Positions 23,824 through 32,094 of a stretch of 64,000 nt of DNA are shown here, one piece after another. The notes beneath the pieces are model-generated. The model ran no database searches, was not told the DNA's origin, and saw only the letters and a program-made list of their open reading frames with translations. Made by a program: the position numbers and the translations under genes. Source of the DNA: a virus; IMG/VR virus record IMGVR_UViG_3300032116_000102, positions 1-64,000 of that record. One strand, 5' to 3'. The first letter of the stretch is position 1; each line of letters opens with the position of its first letter.

Positions 23824-24147
23824 ATGATCTCCAAATCAATTATCTATCACGATGTAACCGAACTCATTGCTGATTGCATACCAGACAAAGCATGGCCTGC
23901 AGTACGTCATGAAATCATTCAGCAAATGCTAGACAACATGCCGTCAGATGTCATGATTCAATTGACTGGAAGACCTGATGCATTTGATACTGCTGAGCAA
24001 TTGCTCCAACAGTTTTATATGAATGAACCAGGTCACAAACTGATACAAGATTCATTTGATCTTGTTGGCAAAGAAGAAACTGCATTCATTCTTGATTCAC
24101 TGAACCTCACATCATCTGATGGCGTTTCAGAAACAGATCCTTCCTGA
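23824..24147 (+). CDS. Acidic helical protein, 107 aa
   Basis: Start MISKSIIYHDVTELIADCIP chosen because the upstream in-frame ATG at 23788 lies in the hairpin. Helical with no membrane segment. Overlaps the next gene by 29 bases. Unrecognised. Confidence 0.6.
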   Translation: MISKSIIYHDVTELIADCIPDKAWPAVRHEIIQQMLDNMPSDVMIQLTGRPDAFDTAEQLLQQFYMNEPGHKLIQDSFDLVGKEETAFILDSLNLTSSDGVSETDPS

Positions 24148-24469
24148 CTGTCCACAATGTAATCAACCTGGATTACGTGTCATCGAATCCAGGAAGACAC
24201 ACCACAGTACACGCCGCCGCAAGGCATGTGAGTGCTGTGACTACCGCCTCACAACGCATGAAGTATCTGCTGACTTTTACAACGAAGCACAGCAGAACTT
24301 GATCTTGGTCTCTAAGCTTTATGCGCTGCTGGGTACTGGTTCTTTGCCACAAGAAACCATGGCAATCAAATGCAATGACTGCACTCACAACCAAGGGGGT
24401 GCATGTGCATTTGATTTCCCTGAATACGACACTGCTCAATCATTCGACTGCAATCACTATGTCAACTAA
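24119..24469 (+). CDS. Zinc-ribbon protein, NrdR-like N-terminus, 116 aa
   Basis: CPQCNQPGLRVIESRK followed by TRRRKACECCDYRLTTHEV reproduces the NrdR zinc ribbon (CxxC, SR, RRRxxC, CxxRxTT). The NrdR ATP-cone is missing. A second Cys cluster lies at the C-terminus (CNDCTHNQGGACAF). It may bind DNA or regulate nucleotide genes by analogy with NrdR; the thyX gene is nearby. Confidence 0.6.
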   Translation: MAFQKQILPDCPQCNQPGLRVIESRKTHHSTRRRKACECCDYRLTTHEVSADFYNEAQQNLILVSKLYALLGTGSLPQETMAIKCNDCTHNQGGACAFDFPEYDTAQSFDCNHYVN

Positions 24470-24758
24470 ACGTCAATTCACTTACACCGTTGGTGATCGC
24501 GTAGCAGAACGCCCCAAGGCTCATGGCATTTTTGCTGTTCGCAATGAAGTCAAAGAACGTATTGCTCAATACCGTACACAAAGGTATGGTCACGTTCTAA
24601 ACATTGTTGAGAAACCAAATAGCCTTGGTCGCAAACAAAAGTTCTTAGTGATCCAGTGGGATCACCTGTCATCACCAACAGAACACGCTACGATGCGTAT
24701 CTGTCCAGCATCAGAACTCCAGCGTCTGATGAAGGAAGTCATTGTTCCAGGGGAATGA
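24459..24758 (+). CDS. Unknown protein, 99 aa
   Basis: Start MSTKRQFTYTVGDRVAERPK chosen for minimal overlap. Basic and beta-rich (QKFLVIQWDHLSS), like a small SH3-type barrel. Unrecognised. Confidence 0.55.
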   Translation: MSTKRQFTYTVGDRVAERPKAHGIFAVRNEVKERIAQYRTQRYGHVLNIVEKPNSLGRKQKFLVIQWDHLSSPTEHATMRICPASELQRLMKEVIVPGE

Positions 24759-24759
24759 C

Positions 24760-24966
24760 ATGGATCATCGCACAGATATGATTATGCGAGCTGTTGTAAC
24801 TTCCATTGCAATCCTTGGATTTCTGCTTCTCACCTATGCAATTGTTGAGAGCAATTCTGAACCTGTAGAAAAGTTTAAAGTTGTAGATAAATACAAGAAT
24901 TGCAACGTAGTCAGATACACTGATCCCAGTAATCAATGGCACTACCTACTGCACTGCGGTCTATGA
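24760..24966 (+). CDS. Single-span membrane protein, 68 aa
   Basis: Transmembrane helix MRAVVTSIAILGFLLLTYAI (about 9-28) is followed by a polar domain with two Cys (NCNVVRYTDPSNQWHYLLHC). It overlaps thyX by ATGA. Unknown function. Confidence 0.55.
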   Translation: MDHRTDMIMRAVVTSIAILGFLLLTYAIVESNSEPVEKFKVVDKYKNCNVVRYTDPSNQWHYLLHCGL

Positions 24967-25601
24967 ACGTTCAACTCATTTGGTCTACACCCAATGCAGA
25001 AGAAATGATTACGAGAATGGCGCGTGTTTCAGCACCCAGCAATCAAGACAACATGGATACTGCACCACGCCTACTTAGGTATCTGATCAATAACAAACAT
25101 TGGTCACCGTTTGAGATGGCAAACATGTGCGTTGAGATTGAAACAACACGTGCAATCTCACCTCAAATCTTGCGTCATCGTTCCTTCTCGTTCCAGGAAT
25201 TCAGCCAGCGCTATGCAGATACCACTGAGCTTGGCTCTGCTGTAATACCGCATTTGCGTCGGCAAGATTACAAGAACAGACAGAACAGTATTGATGACCT
25301 ATCAGCAGAAGACATTGCTTCTTATTACAGACGCATCAGTGCGTTGTATGAAGATGCTGAACATCTCTATCGCGAGATGCTAAGCAACGGCGTGGCAAAG
25401 GAATGTGCTCGTTCCATTCTGCCACTTTCGACACAGACACGTCTTTTTATGAATGGCACAATCAGGTCATGGATCCACTACCTTGATCTCAGAACTGACA
25501 ATGGAACTCAACTCGAACACAGACAAATTGCAGGAGAAATCAAACGAATCTTCTGCAAACAATTCCCCATCATCGGAGAAGCAGCCTTCTCCGAAGAATG
25601 A
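24963..25601 (+). CDS. thyX: Flavin-dependent thymidylate synthase
   Basis: 212 aa from MNVQLIWSTP. Converts dUMP to dTMP using methylene-THF, FAD and NADPH, feeding phage DNA synthesis. The signature RHRSFSFQEFSQRY is at residues 71-84, and SRISQQ-like and C-terminal RTDNGTQLEHRQIAGEI segments fit ThyX. Start chosen at 24963 rather than the longer frame because it matches the family N-terminus and overlaps the previous stop by ATGA. Confidence 0.93.
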   Translation: MNVQLIWSTPNAEEMITRMARVSAPSNQDNMDTAPRLLRYLINNKHWSPFEMANMCVEIETTRAISPQILRHRSFSFQEFSQRYADTTELGSAVIPHLRRQDYKNRQNSIDDLSAEDIASYYRRISALYEDAEHLYREMLSNGVAKECARSILPLSTQTRLFMNGTIRSWIHYLDLRTDNGTQLEHRQIAGEIKRIFCKQFPIIGEAAFSEE

Positions 25602-25722
25602 CACACCATGGCTTGATTGTATGGATGGGTTTAAATACAGTGAACCCTCTGATTCAGTTAAAGAACCAGAGGATGACGTAGACAACTGGCGATCAGAAGG
25701 TCGCGGTTGTTTGTTTTTCTAA
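25498..25722 (+). CDS. Polar acidic protein overlapping thyX, 74 aa
   Basis: MELNSNTDKLQEKSNESSAN starts 104 bases inside thyX; after the thyX stop the frame continues with PWLDCMDGFKYSEPSD and ends GRGCLFF. The downstream half looks like real protein. The start is uncertain. Confidence 0.4.
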   Translation, partial: TMELNSNTDKLQEKSNESSANNSPSSEKQPSPKNDTPWLDCMDGFKYSEPSDSVKEPEDDVDNWRSEGRGCLFF

Positions 25723-25809
25723 TTGTTTGACGGCATGCTTGGATTCCACATCCTTGCGTGCCGCTTTCTTTTTTTTATCTACCAGGTAAATGATTAATGC
25801 TTTGTTCAT
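25693..25809 (-). CDS. Small basic protein, 38 aa
   Basis: MNKALIIYLVDKKKKAARKD is coupled by ATGA to the DUF4278-like gene and overlaps the plus-strand gene tail by 30 bases. Low-complexity; may be spurious. Confidence 0.35.
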   Translation of the reverse strand: MNKALIIYLVDKKKKAARKDVESKHAVKQLEKQTTATF

Positions 25810-25958
25810 TTGATTTGACCTCCGGTGACATATGGAAAGTAGCAGATGTTACGGTACGTCAGGCAGAGCCAGGGGCGGTGGGCTAAGTTCCACCAGGCCC
25901 TGTCTGCCTTGGCCTGATCCTCCTGTTCGTACTTGACACCACGGTATGTAAGCGTCAT
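25806..25958 (-). CDS. DUF4278-like protein, 50 aa
   Basis: MTLTYRGVKYE at the start and LCLTYRNICY near the end reproduce the paired YRGxxY repeats of DUF4278, a small domain common in cyanobacteria. The start is the ATG that begins the repeat. It is the only leftward pair inside the early block and faces a 73-bp divergent gap. Confidence 0.6.
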   Translation of the reverse strand: MTLTYRGVKYEQEDQAKADRAWWNLAHRPWLCLTYRNICYFPYVTGGQIK

Positions 25959-26031
25959 TATTCTGTAGCGGTTTATACGGAAAGTATATGACCGTTGCTG
26001 TATATGATGTCGTTCACCACGTAACACAACC

Positions 26032-26223
26032 ATGATTTCAATTTCTAAAACTTGCACAGAATTCCGTAAAGCCTTGGGCTTTAAGGGAAGACTCATGTTA
26101 TTTGTCCTTGGTTTTGTAGGTCTTCTCTTCCCTGGTTGGGTAGCCTATGTTGTCATCGCTGGTCTAGCCAAGTGCACCAAGGATCAAGACATGTTTAAGT
26201 TCTTAGTACAATTTGCTGATTGA
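26032..26223 (+). CDS. Two-segment membrane protein, 63 aa
   Basis: Hydrophobic stretch LMLFVLGFVGLLFPGWVAYV continues into VVIAGLA (about 21-47). Divergent from the DUF4278-like gene. Unknown function. Confidence 0.5.
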   Translation: MISISKTCTEFRKALGFKGRLMLFVLGFVGLLFPGWVAYVVIAGLAKCTKDQDMFKFLVQFAD

Positions 26224-26226
26224 ACC

Positions 26227-26382
26227 ATGACTGAAGAACAGCTTGATGCTTTACGTCATCTAATCCAACAAGAGATTAACTGTGCCCAAATTGATGGCAT
26301 GGAACATGGTGTCTGGGGCTGGGCAGAAAAACAACTAGATGAAGGATGGCAAGACTTGAAAGATAGTTTTAAATCCACCTAA
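26227..26382 (+). CDS. Acidic helical protein, 51 aa
   Basis: MTEEQLDALRHLIQQEINCA; contains a Trp-rich centre (HGVWGWAEKQ). Starts three bases after the previous stop. Unrecognised. Confidence 0.5.
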   Translation: MTEEQLDALRHLIQQEINCAQIDGMEHGVWGWAEKQLDEGWQDLKDSFKST

Positions 26383-26407
26383 GTTCTACACACTACGAGG
26401 TTCACCA

Positions 26408-26767
26408 ATGACTCAACGACACCCAATCACTCCGCCGCCTGAGCTTGTACAGCAGTGGCTTGGCACCTACTTCGGTGCCACCGTTACTGGTGAAGTAAGC
26501 GATGTTGAGCTTGCTCTTGCCACCCAATCCGCCCGCTGGGGCGCTGATCAGGAGCTGGAGGCGTGCTGTGAGTTGCTGAACTGTGAACTTGGCACTGGCT
26601 GGGGGCATGGAACCAAACTCCGCGCCGCCCGCCGCCCCAAGCCGCCGAGCTTGAAGGAGCAGGCGCTAGGTGCCCTCTATGCCATAGCCACAGGCGCTGA
26701 TGACACTAGAGAGTTTCACCAAGACCTTGAAACCATTAAGCAAGCTCTTGAATCCCTGCCCGATTAG
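26408..26767 (+). CDS. Picocyanobacterial PPPELVQQW-family protein, 119 aa
   Basis: Starts MTQRHPITPPPELVQQWLG, a start that I recall from abundant small proteins of marine and freshwater Synechococcus and their phages. Function unknown. Its GC content is clearly higher than that of the genes around it (long CGCCGCCCGCCGCC run). First of three similar cassette genes. Confidence 0.65.
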   Translation: MTQRHPITPPPELVQQWLGTYFGATVTGEVSDVELALATQSARWGADQELEACCELLNCELGTGWGHGTKLRAARRPKPPSLKEQALGALYAIATGADDTREFHQDLETIKQALESLPD

Positions 26768-26791
26768 TCAACATCACTACAAGGTTCAACA

Positions 26792-27178
26792 ATGACTCAA
26801 AAACAATCACCTACACAGGCAGAGCCAACAGACAAAGAGCTGGCAGAGCTGTACCGCAAATCCTATTACGAATGCGAAGACAGACAAGGTGATGCGGCGC
26901 AAGTATTTGCGCTACGTGCTGTTCTCGCCCGCTGGGGCAACCATCCGGAATCTCCAGGTAGTTCAACGCCGCAGCCCATCCCAGTGAGTGAGCGCCTGCC
27001 AAGACCGGAGGATTGGGATGAAGAAGGGAGGTGTTGGGGTTTTCACCAGTACAACCCGGAAGACGACGACATTTGGGAATCTTGGTATTTAGTACCAACT
27101 CAACACCTGTTGCCTTCTGTCCAATGGCTGGGCTTTTCCCACTGGCTCCCCGCCAACGCTTTGCCCCAGCCCTCTTAG
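26792..27178 (+). CDS. DUF551-like protein, 128 aa
   Basis: Contains PQPIPVSERLPRPEDWDEEG followed by Trp-rich sequence and GFSHWLPANALP, matching the DUF551 pattern (W/P-x-S-x-RLP ... THW-x-P). Typical of picocyanobacteria and phages. Function not known. GC-rich like its neighbours. Confidence 0.65.
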   Translation: MTQKQSPTQAEPTDKELAELYRKSYYECEDRQGDAAQVFALRAVLARWGNHPESPGSSTPQPIPVSERLPRPEDWDEEGRCWGFHQYNPEDDDIWESWYLVPTQHLLPSVQWLGFSHWLPANALPQPS

Positions 27179-27190
27179 TCCGATCAACTA

Positions 27191-27472
27191 ATGAAACTTG
27201 AAATCAAGCTCACCGATGAGCGCTACAAGCATACAAGCATTGATGAGCCCGCTGAAATGACCACCACTTGGGAAGCCGAGATGGATGACTGCTCAGTTCA
27301 CGCTTGGTTCAAAGTGTTTGAGAGCGTGCTCGGTGCTGCTGGCATGACCGAAAAGCTGATCATGCGCGGCGCTTGCCAGCTCGCCTTTAACGAGTGCCGC
27401 GACTTTGAGGAGATGAAGAAGCTGAGCAGCGACTACGACCTTGACTTCAGCGACAACGCTGCTCCCCAGTAG
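27191..27472 (+). CDS. Unknown protein of the GC-rich cassette, 93 aa
   Basis: Starts MKLEIKLTDERYKHTSIDEP. Acidic, mixed alpha/beta. Codon use is GC-rich, as in the two genes before it. Unrecognised. Confidence 0.6.
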   Translation: MKLEIKLTDERYKHTSIDEPAEMTTTWEAEMDDCSVHAWFKVFESVLGAAGMTEKLIMRGACQLAFNECRDFEEMKKLSSDYDLDFSDNAAPQ

Positions 27473-27487
27473 TCAGACCCACTACTT

Positions 27488-27784
27488 ATGAAAGGATTTA
27501 GTTCAACACAAAAACACACACGTTCATCTAGTTATTGGGTGGCAGCGTATGTTAAAGATAATGACGATGAACCAATCAACATTCACAAAAAGATCTTGAT
27601 CTATAAACAAGGTCAAGACAAAGAAGCATTGATGACAAACTATTGTAACTCCATCATGAAGATCAACAGAAACATATGGGAGATCCTGGTGCACCAGGGA
27701 CCATCTGAGATCCCAGACTCGGGTGATCAGATTGTGATTCGTTTATCCCGTGAACCATTCAAGGGCTCTCACATCCTGAAGTAA
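27488..27784 (+). CDS. Unknown protein, 98 aa
   Basis: Starts MKGFSSTQKHTRSSSYWVAA; AT-richer than the preceding cassette. Mixed alpha/beta. Unrecognised. Confidence 0.55.
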   Translation: MKGFSSTQKHTRSSSYWVAAYVKDNDDEPINIHKKILIYKQGQDKEALMTNYCNSIMKINRNIWEILVHQGPSEIPDSGDQIVIRLSREPFKGSHILK

Positions 27785-27864
27785 TAGTCCCGAACGGGAA
27801 GATGGACCTGAGCACGTCCTTAAACTACTCATTAGTTTTATTTATCATTCAATTCATCACAATC

Positions 27865-28632
27865 ATGAAACTCCTCAAGTTCTCCAGTGGTAATGCCAAG
27901 CTGCGTAATCGTTTGATCTTCAGCCTGCCAGCTGGTTATTCGTGTCCACATGCTGGTGTCTGCAAGACCATGGCTGATCGGGTCACTGGTGAGATCCGTG
28001 ACCTGCCTCAGCTTACAGGCACACAAGCAGATGACTACCGCTGCTTTGCTGCTATGGCAGAGACCAGGCCCAACGTACGTGATGCTCGTTGGCACAACTG
28101 GGATCTGCTGCGTGAAACTATCCACATGAACGGCAATCAAGTCACACTTCTCCGTGACCTGATCGATATGTCCCTCTTGATGCACGCACCAAAACCTTTG
28201 GTACGCATCCATGAGTCAGGTGACTTTTGGACTGAGAACTACATGAGGGCTTGGATGATGGTTGCCAGGGAACGGCCCAACCAAAAGTTCTACGCATTTA
28301 CAAAATCATTAGGCATGTGGATTAATCTGCGTGAGCAGATCCCATCCAACTTCTATCTCACCGCATCCTTCGGTGGGACACTTGATTACCTCATTCCAAA
28401 GTATCCACACGTTTTTCAACGAGTTGCTTATGTGGTTTACACAGAAGCTGAGGCAGCAGAGCGTGGGCTGGAGATCGACCATGACGACAGCCATTGCTTA
28501 GGTGACAAACCGTTTGCACTCCTGGTCCATGGGTCCCAGAGGGCTGGGTCCGACGCAAGCAAAGCCATCTCTCAACGCAAGAAGGAAGGTGGCTTTGTGG
28601 GATACAGCACATCAAAACAAAAGACAACTTGA
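27865..28632 (+). CDS. Gp88-like phage protein, 255 aa
   Basis: Start MKLLKFSSGNAKLRNRLIFS follows the leader CATTCAATTCATCACAATC; the longer frame from 27802 adds a hydrophobic stretch that is probably leader sequence. LPAGYSCPHAGVCKTMAD, IHESGDFWTENYMRAW and the Cys pattern match the mycobacteriophage gene product 88 family as I recall it. Its function is not established. Confidence 0.6.
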   Translation: MKLLKFSSGNAKLRNRLIFSLPAGYSCPHAGVCKTMADRVTGEIRDLPQLTGTQADDYRCFAAMAETRPNVRDARWHNWDLLRETIHMNGNQVTLLRDLIDMSLLMHAPKPLVRIHESGDFWTENYMRAWMMVARERPNQKFYAFTKSLGMWINLREQIPSNFYLTASFGGTLDYLIPKYPHVFQRVAYVVYTEAEAAERGLEIDHDDSHCLGDKPFALLVHGSQRAGSDASKAISQRKKEGGFVGYSTSKQKTT

Positions 28633-28637
28633 AGGAC

Positions 28638-28684
28638 CTTGACGGGAATGAAAGATCGGATAGTATCTGTCCGTCTTTCATTCC
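28638..28684 (+). promoter_or_regulatory. 11-bp stem hairpin with possible promoter
   Basis: GGAATGAAAGA (28645-28655) pairs perfectly with TCTTTCATTCC (28674-28684) around an inner CGGA/TCCG stem; the ATG follows three bases later. TTGACG just upstream and TAGTAT inside the loop are 16 bases apart and could form a promoter. Confidence 0.5.
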
Positions 28685-28687
28685 TTT

Positions 28688-28921
28688 ATGTCTTACGTCA
28701 TTGCTGCCTGGAAGGATGGTCGTCCATTCGCCATCACTGCCTGTCAAACTTCTAATCAATTCCATTTAATTCCGTTAGATTCAGAAGTAGCTCTGAACAA
28801 GATCTTCTCCCACCCATACCGGGCTGGTGCTCAGCAGATCTTGACGTGGATTAACAAAAATGACAGCAGCCTTGCCAGTGAAAACCTCCAGGTTCGAGAT
28901 GAAGCCCAGTTCAGAAAATGA
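28688..28921 (+). CDS. Unknown protein, 77 aa
   Basis: Starts MSYVIAAWKDGRPFAITACQ right after a strong hairpin. Mixed alpha/beta. Overlaps the polymerase start. Unrecognised. Confidence 0.55.
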   Translation: MSYVIAAWKDGRPFAITACQTSNQFHLIPLDSEVALNKIFSHPYRAGAQQILTWINKNDSSLASENLQVRDEAQFRK

Positions 28922-30725
28922 AAGGTGGTACGTTTTCGATTTGGAAACGAATGGGTTGTATGACCAAGCCACCGTGGTTCACTGTGCTGTCCTCTATGAC
29001 ATCAACAGCAACAGCATTTTGTCTTTTGGTCCTGACGACATTGACTCTGCTCTTGAGCATTTGCGTAACGCTGATGTTCTTATTGGCCACAACATCTGCT
29101 TTTACGATGTACCCGTCCTAAAGAAACTGTATCCAACATTTGAAACAAAAGCTCGCATCGTTGACACGCTCATCTGTTCACGTTTGATCTGGCCCAAGGA
29201 GGTTCTCTATGAGCTTGACATTGAACAATATCCGCAGGTTCCAAAGGCAAACCGTGGATCCCCATCGCTTAAGGCCTGGGGATGGCGCTTGGCCAGCCAC
29301 AAGCTTGACTTCAAGGACTTCACGGAATACTCGCAAGAGATGCTTGACTACTGCATCCAAGACGTGGTGGTTACCTTCAATCTCTGGCAACTTATTGTTG
29401 CGCAAAACTATGCAGAGTCCTCCCTTCTGCTGGAGCACAACTTTGCTTTGGCGATTAACAAACAAATTCGATCAGGTGTTCCTTTCGATTTGGATGCTGC
29501 TCTTGATCTGGTGGATAGCCTCCGAGCAAAGGAAACACAACTTGAATCACATCTAAAACAAATCTTTCCACCTATCAAACATGAATCAACATTTGTTCCT
29601 AAGGTAAATAACAAGAACCGTGGTTATGTCAAAGGACAACCTTTCACTAAGGTCAGCTACGAAGAGTTCAATCCTGGATCTCGTCAGCAGATTGCTGATC
29701 GACTCCGCAAAAAATACGGATGGATTTCAGAGAAAACAACTGAGAAAGGAAATCCAGTTCTTGATGACGAAGTATTAGAGAAGCTTCCGTATCCAGAAGC
29801 CAAAGCATTAGCAGAATATATGTTGGTCAAGAAACGCCTTGGTCAAATTGCTGATGGTAACAATGCTTGGATCAAGCTCTTCAACAATGACACTGGTCGT
29901 ATCCACGGCGACCTTATTACTAACGGTTGCATTACTGGGCGCTGTGCACACCGCAATCCAAATATGGGTCAAGTGCCAGCGGGTTACTCCCCTTATGGAA
30001 AGGAATGTCGAAGTCTGTTCATTCCTCCTGACGGCTGGGATCTCATTGGTATTGACGCTAAAGCACTTGAGTTACGTTGCCTTGCTGGATACCTTGCCGT
30101 CTGGGATGGTGGTGAATACGCAAAGCTGGTAACGGATGAATCCGTTGACATCCATACCTACAACCAAAAACAATTTGGGGTAGAGACCAGGGACATTTCT
30201 AAGCGTCTGCTATACGGAATGTTATACGGGTGTGGATCTGTAAAAGCTGGTTCGATCATTGATCCAAACCTTAAGGATGAAGATGAACTACGTATGCTTG
30301 GTCGTAATGCCATCGATGGTTTTATGCGTGGTGTCCCAGCATTGAAAGCTCTTAAGTTAGAGATCGATAAGACCATTGGCCTGCGTGGTTACTTGATTGG
30401 TCTGGATCGTCGTCAGTTGTATTGCCGTTCTGCATTCAAAGGATTAAATGTATTGTTGCAATCAGCTGGTGCAATCTTAATGAAGCAAGTTGTTATCAAC
30501 ATCCAGAACAATATCAAAACAAACCTTGGCCTGGAATACGATCACGACTGGCAGCAACTGTTGATGGTGCATGATGAAGTCCAACTAGCATGCAAGCCTC
30601 AACACACAGAAGCCATCAGGGAGCAGGCCATGCTTGCCTTCCCGCAGGCACAGGAATTCTTTGGTTTCCGCTGCAGTATTGAAGGTGATTCCAGGGTAGG
30701 ATCTGACTGGTCGCAGACCCATTAA
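28899..30725 (+). CDS. polA: Family A DNA polymerase with 3-5 exonuclease
   Basis: 608 aa from MKPSSENERWYVFDLETNG; the longer start at 28860 overlaps the upstream gene more. Exonuclease: DLE (14-16), YCIQD (151-155). Polymerase: motif A GIDAKALELR (about 384-393), motif B RDISKRLLYGMLYG (about 431-444), motif C VHDEV (about 557-561). Length and order match the short T7-type replicative polymerases of podoviruses and related cyanophages. It is the replicative polymerase by inference. Confidence 0.92.
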   Translation: MKPSSENERWYVFDLETNGLYDQATVVHCAVLYDINSNSILSFGPDDIDSALEHLRNADVLIGHNICFYDVPVLKKLYPTFETKARIVDTLICSRLIWPKEVLYELDIEQYPQVPKANRGSPSLKAWGWRLASHKLDFKDFTEYSQEMLDYCIQDVVVTFNLWQLIVAQNYAESSLLLEHNFALAINKQIRSGVPFDLDAALDLVDSLRAKETQLESHLKQIFPPIKHESTFVPKVNNKNRGYVKGQPFTKVSYEEFNPGSRQQIADRLRKKYGWISEKTTEKGNPVLDDEVLEKLPYPEAKALAEYMLVKKRLGQIADGNNAWIKLFNNDTGRIHGDLITNGCITGRCAHRNPNMGQVPAGYSPYGKECRSLFIPPDGWDLIGIDAKALELRCLAGYLAVWDGGEYAKLVTDESVDIHTYNQKQFGVETRDISKRLLYGMLYGCGSVKAGSIIDPNLKDEDELRMLGRNAIDGFMRGVPALKALKLEIDKTIGLRGYLIGLDRRQLYCRSAFKGLNVLLQSAGAILMKQVVINIQNNIKTNLGLEYDHDWQQLLMVHDEVQLACKPQHTEAIREQAMLAFPQAQEFFGFRCSIEGDSRVGSDWSQTH

Positions 30726-30727
30726 TC

Positions 30728-30976
30728 ATGGTATCCAAACGTAAGCCAACTCTTAAACAACTATTTAAAGAATGGATTTGCTATGAAAAAAAGAAAAGTG
30801 AGCTTACAAAACTTAAATGGAACTTAGATGCCCTTGGTAATCAGGTTGCGTCAGGTACTGAATTAATTGTTTATGAGGATGATGTGTATCGAATTACTAA
30901 GACAAATTATTCAAGATACGGAATGAACTATAGCGTTGAACGTATTGCTAGCGCTGAAGAACTTCCTGAGAAATAA
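30728..30976 (+). CDS. Unknown basic protein, 82 aa
   Basis: Starts MVSKRKPTLKQLFKEWICYE two bases after the polymerase stop, so it is in the same operon. Basic N-terminus, acidic centre. Unrecognised. Confidence 0.55.
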   Translation: MVSKRKPTLKQLFKEWICYEKKKSELTKLKWNLDALGNQVASGTELIVYEDDVYRITKTNYSRYGMNYSVERIASAEELPEK

Positions 30977-31240
30977 ATGGATTACCTTGACATCACCAAA
31001 ATAGAGCAGTGCCCAGTCTGCGAAGTCAGCTGGATTCATTCCTATATTCCTCAAGAATCTATTGACAAAGGTTATTATTCACCAGAGTCAAAATTCTTTA
31101 GCCGTGTTATTGGTGTGGAGTATCTGGGCACTGACCGTATTAATCATTATCAGTGTCCTGATTGTGGTCAATGTTGGAATAGAAAAGGTGAGATGATTGA
31201 AGTTAAACATAAACCAGTTGATCTCTCGTCCTTGAGGTAA
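30977..31240 (+). CDS. Zinc-ribbon protein, 87 aa
   Basis: CPVC near residue 12 and CPDCGQCW near 62 form a split zinc ribbon. Directly abuts the previous stop. Its own stop codon is inside hairpin A3. Possible nucleic acid or protein adaptor. Confidence 0.55.
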   Translation: MDYLDITKIEQCPVCEVSWIHSYIPQESIDKGYYSPESKFFSRVIGVEYLGTDRINHYQCPDCGQCWNRKGEMIEVKHKPVDLSSLR

Positions 31241-31256
31241 GACGTTAAACTGCCTC
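31234..31256 (+). promoter_or_regulatory. GACGTTAAAC hairpin A3
   Basis: Stem GAGGTA (31234-31239) with TGCCTC (31251-31256), one G-T pair, loop AGACGTTAAAC. The stem bases differ fully from A2 while the loop is kept. The stop codon of the zinc-ribbon gene spans the stem edge. Ends 22 bases before the ATG at 31279. Confidence 0.6.
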
Positions 31257-31278
31257 TCACACAACCTTCTGGCATCAC

Positions 31279-32094
31279 ATGAACCAAGCTTTTGTCTGTG
31301 CTCAAACCACAGAAGAACCCCGTGAGGTTTCTATCTCTGCAACCTCGTACGCCCTGCGTTGCAACATCCTTCTACCACCTGTTGGTAATAAGGCACCTAC
31401 TCCAATTGAACTCAACGTCTACGGCAAGAACTCTGAGCGATTTGCACGCACTGCAAAGAACTCATTGATCTATATCCATGGCGCCAAGTTGCGTTATGAC
31501 TTGGAGTCACGCACCCATTCACTTCATGGTGGTGTGATTACCACGGTCACAGAATCCTTTCCGATTTTGAACACAATCATCCTCAGTGGTCGTTGTGTTA
31601 AAGACATTCAACAGGATGATACGCGTGCCTTTAAGACAACAGCAGAAGGCCTGATGATTTGCAATCAGACGCTCTCTGTTAATACAGGGCGTAACCAAGC
31701 AGATCTCTTTAACTTTTACGCAATCAACTCCCATCAAGACAAGCTGAATAATGCTCAGCTTTTGGTAGACTTCACTCGCAAGGGCACAGGCCTGACGATC
31801 AATGGTCGTCTGGTTACTGATGCCTGGCAAGATAAGGAAACCAATCAGCGCCGCAGCATCACCAAGATTCAACTGGTTTCCATGACCTTGGCACCAAAAG
31901 CATCGGGTGATACAGCAGCTCAGCCGATCAAGGCACAGACTGTGGTCGCTAATGCAGATAACGTCACTCCACTCTGGGGTGGACGCACCGCTGAAGAACC
32001 AACAGATCCCTGGAACGCAGCATCGGGTGGTGGACTGCCAGATCTGCCTGGGCAATACGGCAATGCACCTGACCTTGAAGAGGTTCCTTTCTGA
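31279..32094 (+). CDS. Single-stranded DNA-binding protein, 271 aa
   Basis: Beta-rich N-terminal part, a second OB-like part (about 95-205) with NTIILSGRCVKDI and FYAINSHQDKL, then a Gly/Pro-rich linker and the acidic tip DLEEVPF, as in SSB proteins. It lies two genes after DNA polymerase, as expected for a replication SSB. Longer than typical SSB, so a two-domain form is inferred. The leader CTCACACAACCTTCTGGCATCAC is unusual only for lacking a Shine-Dalgarno sequence. Confidence 0.65.
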   Translation: MNQAFVCAQTTEEPREVSISATSYALRCNILLPPVGNKAPTPIELNVYGKNSERFARTAKNSLIYIHGAKLRYDLESRTHSLHGGVITTVTESFPILNTIILSGRCVKDIQQDDTRAFKTTAEGLMICNQTLSVNTGRNQADLFNFYAINSHQDKLNNAQLLVDFTRKGTGLTINGRLVTDAWQDKETNQRRSITKIQLVSMTLAPKASGDTAAQPIKAQTVVANADNVTPLWGGRTAEEPTDPWNAASGGGLPDLPGQYGNAPDLEEVPF

